Source: Borreliella mayonii (GTDB lineage Bacteria > Spirochaetota > Spirochaetia > Borreliales > Borreliaceae). Taken from it: a DNA stretch of 64,000 nt. Under the pieces are notes generated by a model that saw only the letters and a program-made list of their open reading frames with translations, did not search any database and was not told where the DNA came from. Position 1 is the stretch's first letter. Every line of letters begins with the position of its first letter. The stretch is from contig NZ_CP015780.1 of the NCBI RefSeq assembly GCF_001945665.1, positions 620,001 to 684,000 on the forward strand, written 5' to 3'. This document shows positions 49,290 through 58,735 of this stretch, in pieces. Made by a program: the position numbers and the translations under genes.

Positions 49290-52200
49290 TTAATTTTTTG
49301 TCCTTACAAATTTAATATAAAATTTTTCTATCAATATTAATAAATTTTCGTCTAACTTGAGATCATGAGTGTCTTTAAATCTGTTATAGTAATCGCAGAG
49401 TGTTATTTCGCTAGTTTTTAAAAATCTCTCGTGTGATTTGCTTGTGAAATAAGCCTTGGAAGGATTTTTTATCTGCATTTTTATGAAATTCTTAAAACAA
49501 TTTGAAAAATTATTTTGATTTATTTTTGTTAAAATTTTAATTATCAAGCTTTGGTAAATTGGAGTTGGATAGCTTGATATGTATGCAAATTGCATAAGCA
49601 TATTTTCAATGTCATCAATTATTATGTCTTTGTAGTGATAACAAATAGTTGTTTTTGCAGTTAAGCTTTCAAGATCAATTTTTACTTCTGTTAATGAATT
49701 GAAATTTTGTATTTCTTTTTTTATTAGCAGACCTGTTATATATAAATCTATTTCATTTTTTATTTTATCTGGGATGCTGCAATAGTCTTTTTTGACAAAA
49801 TTAAAATAAAAATAATCGTTTTCGACTTTATATACATTCTCAATATCTTTTTTTAATTCAAATTCTATATTTTTTTTTTGAAAATTAAGTTTTATTGTTT
49901 GACAAAATTTAATTTTGCTTTTTGTTATTGCTGAAAGTTTTTTTAAGCTTTCAGTAGCATTATATTTTAATTTATTTATCTTTTTTAAGATTTCATTTAC
50001 AGTAGTTTTTTGATCTATGTTGAAGGGAATGCTTCCTTGTTGTATTTCATATTTAATGTGATTTTTAATAATTTCTATTGTTTTTCTTACATCATCTTTT
50101 TTCCCCATTATGTATTCATGTAGCAGTGTTGAATTTTTTATAAGTCTGTAAATAGTTTCAATAACACTAAAAATTTGTTCTTCTTGTTTTTCTTTGATTT
50201 CATTTTCTAGCCTTATGTCTTGTATTTTAACGTTTAAAGTTTTTTCATAAAAATGTTTGTAAGGGTTAGAAAGTGCGTTTTTTAATTCGTATAAATTTAG
50301 CTTAATTGGGCTTTCTAGTTTGATTTTATTTTGCTTGAACTTAATTGGTTTGGAATTTTGTAGTATTTTTGCGATATTAAAGGCTTCTAGATCATAGTTT
50401 ATTAAATAATTCTCTTTTGCATCTTTGAAATATGCCAGGTCGTAGTTTTCATTTGGATGCTTTTCTATTTGAAAATTTTTTTCATATTTTTGTATGTGAT
50501 CAAGTATTTTGTTTATTGTTTTTGATGTGTTAATTTCTGGGCTTAAGTTGTCTTGAAATGAGTAGTAAAGGTAAAATTTTTCTGTTGCTGCAAAAATTAA
50601 ATTAAAAAGAGCTGTAATTGCTTCTTTTTCAGTGTTCTCATGTTCATAGTATTCATTTAATAAATTCATATTATCATAATTTATATTAGAGTTGAATTTT
50701 TGAAATCCCAAAAAATGAATTTCTTTTTTTTGAATATATTCTATTTCTTTGTAATTGGCAATCAATATTCCATTTTTTTTATAGATCACTCCGTATTTTT
50801 CTTTTTCAAGACTTTCTTCAAACATAATCTTAAAAAGATAAAATTCAATTTTTATTTCATTAATTTCTTTTAAATAGTTTTTGTAAAGATTGTCATTTAA
50901 ATCTTTGGGAAAATTTTTAAAGGATTTTATTTTATTTTGTAAATATTCATCAGTTGTATTAAATTCTTCAAGATCAATATATTTTTGAATAAAAATTTCT
51001 ATTATTTCTGCCCATTCATATACTTTATATACTTTATTTTTAAAATAGTTTATATCTTCGTATAAACTTTTTACTATTGTTATAAGCTTTATTATTGATT
51101 CTTGATCTTGAAATTTTGTGCTTTCTTTTTGAATTTCTCCTTCATATTTTTCGTCAAATATTTCAGACATTAAAAATCGATTAAATCCATCTTCCCATGA
51201 GTTTAAAAAGTTTTGATCATACTTTAAATTTTCTTTGTGAGTGTTGTTTGCACCAAAACTAATGTTCATAGCATCGCTAAATTCTATTAAATAGTTTAAT
51301 TCAGATGTTGATATATTAAATTTTTTCATTACTTTATTGTTACTTAGCAGGTCAAATACTTCTTTTCTACTGAAATTGCTAATTGTTCCATTTTTTGATA
51401 TAAAAAGATCCATTAACCTTTTTAAGGCTATTATACTTTCTCCTCTTGATAAATTGTTGTAACATAGGACGCTATATTCGATTTCGTATTTATTTAGGCA
51501 TTCTTCTATATATGGTAAATATTCATTAAATTTTTCTTGCAAACAAGTTATTGCTATGTCACTTAATTTTAGGTTGTTTTTTTGCATTGAGTGCACTATC
51601 TGATTTGCCAAAATTTCTACTTCACGTTTTTGATTTTTAGCTTCTATTATTTTAAAGCTATCGTCTAATTTTGAAATTGGAGTTTTTGCTACGATATTAT
51701 TTTTAATGCTTGTTAAAAAATTTTTGCCTTTAAATAATTCAATATCTACTTTTTCTAAAGCTTGATATTGAATTGGGTTGATTTTTGTTTTTGTTAACAA
51801 TAATTCTTTAACAAGGGTAGATTCATAGTTGAGCAAATCTTCAAAAACTAACACATAAACTTCAAAATCAAAAATTTTTTCTAAAGAGTTAAGAATTTTT
51901 TTCTCAATTTCTCTATTATTGCCAATAAATATTATTTTTTTAATTTCAATTTCTATATTTTTTGTTGGTTTTTCCTGAATTATTTTTTTATGTAAATTAA
52001 AAATATTTTTTTGCTTTTCAAAGAGTTTTTTAAATAGTTCTTTTTGCATATTCTCGTAGGGTTTTAAATTTTCTTCTTGAAATAAAGATCCATTGTCTTC
52101 CCAAGTTTCAATTAATTTTGAAAATTTTGAGTAATAATGGTGGAATAAATCTATTATTTTTGATGCAAAAAAGTACCTATTTTTTGTTGATTTAAAATTT

Positions 52201-52529
52201 TTTATGTATTTTAGTTTTTCAGTTTTTAATATGTTATATAAAATGAATTTTTCTGTTTCCAAGTAAAATGAAAAAGTATTCTCTTCTATGTATTTTTTTA
52301 TATTAGGATTTTTTAAAGAAATTTCATATATGCTTTTTACGGCATTTTTTTTAATATTTAGATTATAAGAAATCTCATTTAGTTTTGCTATATTTTTTTT
52401 AATTTCTTCTTTTAAGAGATTATTTTTTACTATAATGAGTGTTTCTTTTTTAAAGATGTCGTCGTTTTGAGTTAATTCTTTAATTTTATTATAAATTTTA
52501 TTTACTTTGTTAGTTTTATATATATACAT
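49290..52529 (-). CDS. recC: Exodeoxyribonuclease V gamma subunit RecC
   Basis: Chi-recognition and scaffolding subunit of RecBCD. 1079 residues. RecC proteins keep a defunct helicase/nuclease fold with weak conservation, so the call leans on the size, on LLSNNKVMKKFNIS and ALSNPYKHFYEKTL segments and on the recBCD context. The ATG is 3 bases after the pncB stop, without a ribosome site, which suggests coupled translation. Chi of Borrelia is not known from this sequence. Confidence 0.88.
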   Translation of the reverse strand: MYIYKTNKVNKIYNKIKELTQNDDIFKKETLIIVKNNLLKEEIKKNIAKLNEISYNLNIKKNAVKSIYEISLKNPNIKKYIEENTFSFYLETEKFILYNILKTEKLKYIKNFKSTKNRYFFASKIIDLFHHYYSKFSKLIETWEDNGSLFQEENLKPYENMQKELFKKLFEKQKNIFNLHKKIIQEKPTKNIEIEIKKIIFIGNNREIEKKILNSLEKIFDFEVYVLVFEDLLNYESTLVKELLLTKTKINPIQYQALEKVDIELFKGKNFLTSIKNNIVAKTPISKLDDSFKIIEAKNQKREVEILANQIVHSMQKNNLKLSDIAITCLQEKFNEYLPYIEECLNKYEIEYSVLCYNNLSRGESIIALKRLMDLFISKNGTISNFSRKEVFDLLSNNKVMKKFNISTSELNYLIEFSDAMNISFGANNTHKENLKYDQNFLNSWEDGFNRFLMSEIFDEKYEGEIQKESTKFQDQESIIKLITIVKSLYEDINYFKNKVYKVYEWAEIIEIFIQKYIDLEEFNTTDEYLQNKIKSFKNFPKDLNDNLYKNYLKEINEIKIEFYLFKIMFEESLEKEKYGVIYKKNGILIANYKEIEYIQKKEIHFLGFQKFNSNINYDNMNLLNEYYEHENTEKEAITALFNLIFAATEKFYLYYSFQDNLSPEINTSKTINKILDHIQKYEKNFQIEKHPNENYDLAYFKDAKENYLINYDLEAFNIAKILQNSKPIKFKQNKIKLESPIKLNLYELKNALSNPYKHFYEKTLNVKIQDIRLENEIKEKQEEQIFSVIETIYRLIKNSTLLHEYIMGKKDDVRKTIEIIKNHIKYEIQQGSIPFNIDQKTTVNEILKKINKLKYNATESLKKLSAITKSKIKFCQTIKLNFQKKNIEFELKKDIENVYKVENDYFYFNFVKKDYCSIPDKIKNEIDLYITGLLIKKEIQNFNSLTEVKIDLESLTAKTTICYHYKDIIIDDIENMLMQFAYISSYPTPIYQSLIIKILTKINQNNFSNCFKNFIKMQIKNPSKAYFTSKSHERFLKTSEITLCDYYNRFKDTHDLKLDENLLILIEKFYIKFVRTKN

Positions 52530-52532
52530 ATA

Positions 52533-53978
52533 TTAATTGTTTTTATTATCTTTTATGAGCTTATTTTTTAACTTTCTTAAGTTTTTACTGATGCTTACTT
52601 TATATATGTGGGGATTAATTATTCTTCTGTACGTATGCTCAAGTTTTCTTAAGTCAAGCCTTGTTTTATTCCTAATATTGTTTAAGCTAGGCTCATAGCC
52701 TTTGCAAAGTTTTCCATTTTCTAAGACAGTGTGAATCAAAAATTCAAAATCATCATATTGTTTGATGATTTTGAAAGCGTTATCTTGTATTGGATGAAAA
52801 ATGGCAAATTCTTTTTTTGAATTTAGATGATCTTTTATTTTATCTTTTTCTTCTTTTAAAAATATAAAATCGAAGATCATCTGGCCATTTAAATAGATTC
52901 TTGCAACCTCTTTTTGGGCAGGCAATGTTGATTTTTCTGCGTTATTTGATATTTTTATTTTTGGTATAAATTTTCCATTTTTTTCTATAGAGATCATTTT
53001 ATATACTCCTGAAAGATTTGGATCTCCTTTTGCTGTAACTAGATTTGTTCCAACGCCCCAAATATCAATTGGAGCATTTATTGAATTTAAGTACATGATA
53101 ATATTTTCATCAAGCTCATTAGACGCAATAATTTTTACATGATTTAGTCCATTTTCGTTTAATTCTTTTCTTGCTGCTTTGCTTAGATATTCAAGATCTC
53201 CACTATCAATTCTTATTGAAAAATTATTTTGTTCCTTTTGTTTTATTTCCTTAAATATTTTAATAGCATTTTTTAATCCACTATTGAGTGTGTCGTAAGT
53301 ATCAATTAGCAAGCTTACTTTATTTGGATATGTTTTTGCATATTCTCTGAATGCTTGCTCTTCGGTTTCAAAGCTCATTACCCAACTATGAGCCATTGTT
53401 CCTGTTACTGGTATATTGTATTTATATCCAGCAAGCATATTGCTTGTAAAGTCTGCTCCCCCTATGTAGGCAGCTTTGCTGGCAGATAGCGCTCCATTTA
53501 TTCCTTGTGCTCTTCTTAATCCAAATTCTGCTAAAATTTTTGCACCAGATTCTTTTATTCTGGCGGTTTTTGTTGCTATTAAACTTTCAAAATTTATTAT
53601 ATTTAAAACCAATCCTTCTATTAATAGTAATTCTATTAGATTCCCTTCAATCACAACTACTGGTGCGTAGGGGAAAACCAGGCGACCTTCTTCTATTGAG
53701 CTTATTTTTATGTTTAGTTTTAATTTTCCAAGAAAGTTTAAAAATTGTTCGTCTAATATATTTAAGCTTTTTAAATATATTAGTTCATTTTCTCCAAAAT
53801 GAATATTTTTTAACTCATTAATTAATGTATTTATCCCGGCTAAAACAATATACCCATTTTTAAAAGGTGTTTTCCTAAAAAATACTTCAAATTTTGCTTT
53901 AGGATTAATGCCTTTTGTAAAATAAGCATTCATCATTGAAATTTCATAAAAATCTGTAAATAGTGATAGATTTTTCAT
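52533..53978 (-). CDS. pncB: Nicotinate phosphoribosyltransferase
   Basis: Converts nicotinate and PRPP to nicotinate mononucleotide, the entry of NAD salvage. 481 residues: FRRTPF-like FFRKTPFKNGY, FGLRRAQG (about 152-159), YIGGADFTSN, the phosphorylated His197 in TGTMAHSWV, IRIDSGDLEYL and DIWGVGTNLV. AAGGAGA precedes the ATG. It heads the recC-recB-recD run. No functional link to repair is evident; the shared message is the likely reason. Confidence 0.94.
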   Translation of the reverse strand: MKNLSLFTDFYEISMMNAYFTKGINPKAKFEVFFRKTPFKNGYIVLAGINTLINELKNIHFGENELIYLKSLNILDEQFLNFLGKLKLNIKISSIEEGRLVFPYAPVVVIEGNLIELLLIEGLVLNIINFESLIATKTARIKESGAKILAEFGLRRAQGINGALSASKAAYIGGADFTSNMLAGYKYNIPVTGTMAHSWVMSFETEEQAFREYAKTYPNKVSLLIDTYDTLNSGLKNAIKIFKEIKQKEQNNFSIRIDSGDLEYLSKAARKELNENGLNHVKIIASNELDENIIMYLNSINAPIDIWGVGTNLVTAKGDPNLSGVYKMISIEKNGKFIPKIKISNNAEKSTLPAQKEVARIYLNGQMIFDFIFLKEEKDKIKDHLNSKKEFAIFHPIQDNAFKIIKQYDDFEFLIHTVLENGKLCKGYEPSLNNIRNKTRLDLRKLEHTYRRIINPHIYKVSISKNLRKLKNKLIKDNKNN

Positions 53979-54117
53979 TCTCCTTATTATATACTAGTTT
54001 TGTTTGTAAAAAAAATGATATTTAATTTAAGCTTAACTTTTATTTGTTTCTATTGTTAATATTTATGTATATGGTTTTTGCAAAATATAATAAATTGACC
54101 AGATTGGACTAAATTCT

Positions 54118-55554
54118 ATGAAAGAAAAAAGTGTTTCTAATTTTGATATTGTAATTTTTGGAGTTACAGGGAATTTGTCTAGAAAAAAGCTTATTCCTTC
54201 ACTTTTTAATTTATTTAAAAATAAATGTATTAGCAATTTTAGGGTTATTGGTTTTTCTCGTAAAATTTTTACAGATAAAGAATTTAGATTATATATTAAA
54301 GATTCTTTATGGCAAGAAGAGACCGATTCTTTGATTGAGATTTTTTTAAATTTTTTTGTTTATGTATTTGGTGATTTTAATGAAAAGGAGCCTTATAAAA
54401 ATTTATTTAAATTTTTGGATAAAAGGCGAGAAACAATATATTATCTTTCGACGTCTCCTACATTTTATGGGCCTATAATTAATCATTTGAAAAAGTATTT
54501 TTTAAGTGAAAGATTGACTTTGTCAAAAATAGTTCTTGAGAAGCCTTTTGGCTCTAGTCTTGAGACAGCAAAAAAATTAAATAGCTTGCTTTATTCTGCT
54601 TTTAAAGAAGATCAAATTTATAGAATAGATCACTATTTAGGTAAAGAAACGGTTCAAAATATTTTTACATTTAGATTCGGCAATTCTATTTTTGAAAATA
54701 TTTGGAATAATCGTTATGTAGATTTTGTTCAGATTACGGTAGCAGAAGAATTGGGTCTTGATGGAAGAGTAGAATATTACGATTCTGTTGGAGCTTTGAA
54801 GGATATGGTTCAAAATCATATTTTACAATTATTAAGCCTTGTTGCAATGGAGTCTCCTATTAAATTTGATTCTCAGTTTATTCATGATGAAAAAGTAAAA
54901 GTTTTAAAAAGTTTGAGGAAAATTAGCAAAGAGGATATTAAGAATTACATTGTTAAGGGTCAATATATAGGTTCACAAGTTCAAGGGGTTTTTAAAAAGG
55001 GATATAAAGATGAAACAGAATTTTTGGGAAATTCAAATACTGAAACTTATTTAGCTATGAAAGTGTTTATTAATAATTGGCGTTGGTCGGGTGTTCCTTT
55101 TTATCTTAGAACTGGAAAAGGGCTTGCTAGGAAATTTTCAGAAATATATATTCAATTTAAAAAACCAAGCTTTACTCTTTTTAATAATAGTTCTGTTGAT
55201 TTTTCTAATGCTTTAATATTTAGAATTCAACCAAGGGATGGAATTGAAATTAAATTCAATACCAAAAAGCCTGGATATAATTATGAAATTCAAACTGCTA
55301 ATATGGAATTTTCATATCATGGGACATTTAAAAGATTGTTTGATGAAGCTTATGAGCGGTTATTGTTAGACGCTTTTTTAGGGGATGGTACTTTATATGC
55401 GACAAGTGACGAGATTGAAAGTTCTTGGGAATTTGTTTCAGATATTGCAAATAAATGGGCAGATATTGAGATTTGTAATTATTTTTATGGGTCTGAAGGA
55501 CCAAAAGAGATAGACTCTATTTTGGAAAAAGATCATTTTTGGCGTAAAATTTAA
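54118..55554 (+). CDS. zwf: Glucose-6-phosphate 1-dehydrogenase
   Basis: First step of the oxidative pentose phosphate route; makes NADPH. 478 residues: coenzyme loop FGVTGNLSRKKL (14-25, in place of the common GxxGDLA), EKPFG (about 141-145), and the active-site RIDHYLGKE (169-177) with Asp171, His172 and Lys176. The C-terminus has the usual beta-sheet domain. No strong ribosome site. Divergent from pncB by 139 bases, in which no clear promoter pair could be chosen. Confidence 0.96.
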   Translation: MKEKSVSNFDIVIFGVTGNLSRKKLIPSLFNLFKNKCISNFRVIGFSRKIFTDKEFRLYIKDSLWQEETDSLIEIFLNFFVYVFGDFNEKEPYKNLFKFLDKRRETIYYLSTSPTFYGPIINHLKKYFLSERLTLSKIVLEKPFGSSLETAKKLNSLLYSAFKEDQIYRIDHYLGKETVQNIFTFRFGNSIFENIWNNRYVDFVQITVAEELGLDGRVEYYDSVGALKDMVQNHILQLLSLVAMESPIKFDSQFIHDEKVKVLKSLRKISKEDIKNYIVKGQYIGSQVQGVFKKGYKDETEFLGNSNTETYLAMKVFINNWRWSGVPFYLRTGKGLARKFSEIYIQFKKPSFTLFNNSSVDFSNALIFRIQPRDGIEIKFNTKKPGYNYEIQTANMEFSYHGTFKRLFDEAYERLLLDAFLGDGTLYATSDEIESSWEFVSDIANKWADIEICNYFYGSEGPKEIDSILEKDHFWRKI

Positions 55555-55872
55555 TTTTCTAGTTTTTAAAAGATATTTTTTAAAAAGACAAATGAGATAA
55601 ATAGATAAAAATTTTTTATATAATTTATTTCTATTCCTTTTAATGCTTGCCTTATGTATATTTATAATTAGCGTCTTCAGATTTTTATTTTTTGCGATTT
55701 AGTAGTAAGGTTTTTAATAAATTTTATTTTTCTTTTTAAATATTTTTATATAATTGGGGATTTTTACTCTTGAGTTGATTACAAATTTATGCATCGATTA
55801 ATAATTTGAGTTATCATTAAAAATATAAGTAATCTTTTTTTTTAAAACAGTGCTTATATTTAAAGGATGTAT
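55555..55872 (+). other. Non-coding region between zwf and the first nhaC
   Basis: About 318 bases, very AT-rich, no ORF with a ribosome site, no tRNA and no strong stem-loop. It should hold the promoter of the nhaC pair; weak TTGAGT boxes (55770, 55806) have no well-spaced -10. AAAGG at 55862-55866 is the ribosome site for nhaC-1. Confidence 0.6.
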
Positions 55873-57216
55873 ATGAAAAATATTGAAGTAAGAGGTCAGC
55901 CAAATTTTTTTGGACTTATTCCTTTTTTTGTTTTTATTATTATGTATTTAGGCACAGGAATTTATTTAGGAGTTCTTGGCGTAGAAATGGCCTTTTATCA
56001 ACTTCCGGCTAGCGTTGCAATGTTTTTTGCTTCCATTGTTTGTTTTTTAGTGTTTAAAGGAAAATTTTCCGACAAAATTCACATATTTATTAAAGGAGCT
56101 GCACAGTACGATATTATACTAATGTGTCTTATTTTTATGCTTTCAGGAGCTTTTTCTTCTCTTTGCAAAGAAATAGGCTGCGTTGAAGCTTTAGCAAATT
56201 TGGGAATTAAATATATTAATCCTAATTGGATTGTTTCTGGTATATTTTTTGCAACTTGCTTTCTTTCTTTTTCTGCGGGTACTTCTGTTGGAGCTATTGT
56301 TGCAATTGCTCCTATTGCTTTTAATATTGCTGTTAAAAGTACTATTAATCCGAACTTAATAGCAGCATCCGTAATGTGTGGAGCCATGTTTGGAGATAAT
56401 CTTTCTTTAATATCAGATACAACTATTGTTTCTAGTCGAACTCAAGGTAGTAGTATCTTAGATGTTTTTATTAGTAGCAGTTTTTATGCTTTTCCATCTG
56501 CTATATTAACTTTTTTTTCTTTTTTCTTTCTTTCTAGAAATTTGCCTAATGCTACAAACTTTTTACATGAAGGTTCAATAGATTTGGTGAAAACTGTGCC
56601 TTATTTGATGATTATATTTTTTTCTTTAGCCGGAATGAATGTTTTTATAGTTCTTTTTTTAGGCATTTTTTCTATATGCCTTATTGGTATTTTGTATGGT
56701 AATTTATACTTTTTAGATGTAATGAAAAATATTAATAATGGGTTTTTAAATATGGCAGATTTAATTTTTCTCTCAATTTTAACAGGGGGAGTTTCTTTTG
56801 CTGTGATTCATAATGGAGGCTTTAAATGGCTACTTGTTAAATTGAAATCTTTGATTAGAGGAAAAAGTTCGGCGGAATTTTCTATTGGAGCTTTTGTTTC
56901 AATAGTTGATGTTTTTCTTGCTAATAACACAATTGCCATACTTATTTGTGGCAAAGTAGCAAAAAATATAGCTTTTGAAAATAACATTAGCTTTCAAAGA
57001 AGTGCTTCTATTTTAGATATGTTCTCTTGTATTTTTCAAGGCATTATTCCTTATGGCGCTCAAATGATTATTTTAGTGGGCTTTTCAAATGGACTTGTGT
57101 CGCCAATTAGTGTTTTGCCATTTTTAATTTATTTTGGATTTTTATTGTTTTTTGTTATTTTATCTATTTTGGGTTTTGATATAAAAAAAGTTTTTTTATT
57201 TTTTTTAAAAAAATAA
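55873..57216 (+). CDS. nhaC: NhaC-family Na+/H+ antiporter, first copy
   Basis: Inner membrane antiporter for sodium and pH balance. 447 residues from ATG 55873; another ATG 6 bases upstream lies within the spacing of the AAAGG ribosome site and is less likely. About 11-12 membrane helices; family marks are FMLSGAFSSLCKEIG (about 93-107), SFSAGTSVGAIVAIAPI (about 137-153) and MFGDNLSLISDTTI. It shares these and its overall layout with the next gene. Substrate cation, and whether it carries Na+/H+ or malate/lactate as some NhaC relatives, are not shown. Confidence 0.86.
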   Translation: MKNIEVRGQPNFFGLIPFFVFIIMYLGTGIYLGVLGVEMAFYQLPASVAMFFASIVCFLVFKGKFSDKIHIFIKGAAQYDIILMCLIFMLSGAFSSLCKEIGCVEALANLGIKYINPNWIVSGIFFATCFLSFSAGTSVGAIVAIAPIAFNIAVKSTINPNLIAASVMCGAMFGDNLSLISDTTIVSSRTQGSSILDVFISSSFYAFPSAILTFFSFFFLSRNLPNATNFLHEGSIDLVKTVPYLMIIFFSLAGMNVFIVLFLGIFSICLIGILYGNLYFLDVMKNINNGFLNMADLIFLSILTGGVSFAVIHNGGFKWLLVKLKSLIRGKSSAEFSIGAFVSIVDVFLANNTIAILICGKVAKNIAFENNISFQRSASILDMFSCIFQGIIPYGAQMIILVGFSNGLVSPISVLPFLIYFGFLLFFVILSILGFDIKKVFLFFLKK

Positions 57217-57314
57217 AAATTTTGAAAATTTTATGATTTGCATTGTTTAATTTTTTTGATTTTATTTAGAATAAATTGTTCTTAATTTTATTATATGATT
57301 TAGGAGGTTTAAAA

Positions 57315-58703
57315 TTGGAAAGAGATTTGAAATTGGAAAGAGAAACCAATGTAGTTCCAAATTTTTGGGGACTTATGCCTTTTTTTCTTTTTATAGGGAT
57401 TTATATTGGCACAGGACTTGTTCTTTATTTTAATGGTGTAGAAAGGGCATTTTATCAAATGCCTCCCGTGGTTGCTATGTTTATTGCTATTGTTTTGACA
57501 TTTATTAGTTTTAGGGGATCTTTTTTAGCAAAAATGAATAAATTCATTGAGGGGTGCGCTCAACAAGATGTTATTTTTATATCTTTAATATTTATGTTAT
57601 CTGGTGCTTTTTCTGCTGTTTGTAAGGAAATAGGAAGTGTTGATGCTGTAGTAAATATTGGTCTTAAATATGTTCCATTGAATTTGATAGTATGTGGTAT
57701 TTTTTTAATTACTCTTTTTTTGTCTTTTTCTACTGGAAGTTTTATGGGGACTATTGTTGCTGTTGCTCCTATTGCTTTAGAGCTTGCAGATAAGGTAAAT
57801 ATCCCTCTTCCATTGATTGCCGGTGCTATTCTTAGTGCTGGTGCATTTGGAGACAATATGTCTTTAATATCAGATACTCCTATTATTTCAAGTCATACTC
57901 AAAAGGTTAATATTATTGATGTTTTTAAAAATGGAGCTTTTTATACGTTTCCAGCAGCAATTTTGGCAAGTATTGCTTTTGCATTTTTAGGTTCTTATTA
58001 TTGCAAGACCAATAGTTTTGTTATTGAGCCTAGTGAGATAAATTTTTTTAAAATTGTTCCATATATTTTTGTTATGGTTGTTGCAATTTCAGGCTTTGAT
58101 GTATTTTTAGCCTTGTTTTTAGGTATTGTTGTTGCTAGTATTATTGGAATTTATTACTCAGATATTACTTTTTTGTTGTTGGCTAAAAAAATCAATGAAG
58201 GATTTTTAGGCCTAGGAGAAATGTTTATTCTTGTTGTTTTTACGGGTGGAATTTCTTATATGGCAGTTAAGTATGGAGGGTTTGATTGGTTGCTCTTAAA
58301 ATTGCAAAAAATGTCAAAGTCTAAAAGAACTTCGGAATTTGTAATTATTGTTTTAGTTGGCATTTTGACTGTGTTTCTTGCAAATAATGGGCTTGCTATT
58401 TTAATGAGTGGTTCTGTTGTAAGGTCGATAGCTAAGGAGAATAATTTAAATTCAAAGCGTATTGCGGCTTTACTTTGTATGTCTTCGTGCTTTTTTTTAA
58501 GTATTTTACCTCATAGCATGCATGTTATAGCTCTTATAGATTTTACAAAAGGCAAGCTTTCTCCTTTTGACATTTTTCCATTTTTAATTTATCAAGGATT
58601 TTTGATCTTATTAATTGCTTTGTCTGTAATTGGACTTGATATAAAATTAGTATTTAAATTTTTCCTAAATAAATCCAAGAATCTTAAAAGCTTTAAATTT
58701 TAA
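57315..58703 (+). CDS. nhaC: NhaC-family Na+/H+ antiporter, second copy
   Basis: Tandem paralog of the preceding antiporter, 462 residues. Start TTG at 57315: AGGAGG at 57302-57307 is 7 bases before it, while the upstream in-frame TTG at 57276 would add residues with no conserved match and no ribosome site. It opens with a charged, partly repeated stretch ERDLKLERETN absent from the first copy. Same marks: FMLSGAFSAVCKEIG, SFSTGSFMGTIVAVAPI, AFGDNMSLISDTPI. The 98-base gap between copies contains only T-rich sequence; they may be co-transcribed. Confidence 0.86.
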   Translation: MERDLKLERETNVVPNFWGLMPFFLFIGIYIGTGLVLYFNGVERAFYQMPPVVAMFIAIVLTFISFRGSFLAKMNKFIEGCAQQDVIFISLIFMLSGAFSAVCKEIGSVDAVVNIGLKYVPLNLIVCGIFLITLFLSFSTGSFMGTIVAVAPIALELADKVNIPLPLIAGAILSAGAFGDNMSLISDTPIISSHTQKVNIIDVFKNGAFYTFPAAILASIAFAFLGSYYCKTNSFVIEPSEINFFKIVPYIFVMVVAISGFDVFLALFLGIVVASIIGIYYSDITFLLLAKKINEGFLGLGEMFILVVFTGGISYMAVKYGGFDWLLLKLQKMSKSKRTSEFVIIVLVGILTVFLANNGLAILMSGSVVRSIAKENNLNSKRIAALLCMSSCFFLSILPHSMHVIALIDFTKGKLSPFDIFPFLIYQGFLILLIALSVIGLDIKLVFKFFLNKSKNLKSFKF

Positions 58704-58720
58704 AAGCTTTTAAGATTCTT
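58677..58720. terminator. Convergent terminator between nhaC-2 and potD
   Basis: Perfect 18-bp inverted repeat (58677-58694 with 58703-58720), loop of 8, followed by TTT. The left arm encodes the last residues of nhaC-2. Strong enough for both strands. Confidence 0.9.
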
Positions 58721-58735
58721 TTTGCATTTAAATAT

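Noticed and set aside
45775-52529. AddAB instead of RecBCD
   Set aside because: Three genes with a separate RecD of 610 residues and a RecC-sized partner fit RecBCD; AddB would need four Cys for an iron-sulphur cluster, not seen in the 1079-residue protein.
55555-55872. Small RNA gene in the zwf-nhaC gap
   Set aside because: No promoter with proper spacing and no terminator-like hairpin found.
57276-57314. Longer N-terminus of nhaC-2
   Set aside because: AGGAGG inside this stretch fits TTG 57315, and the added residues have no match in the first copy.
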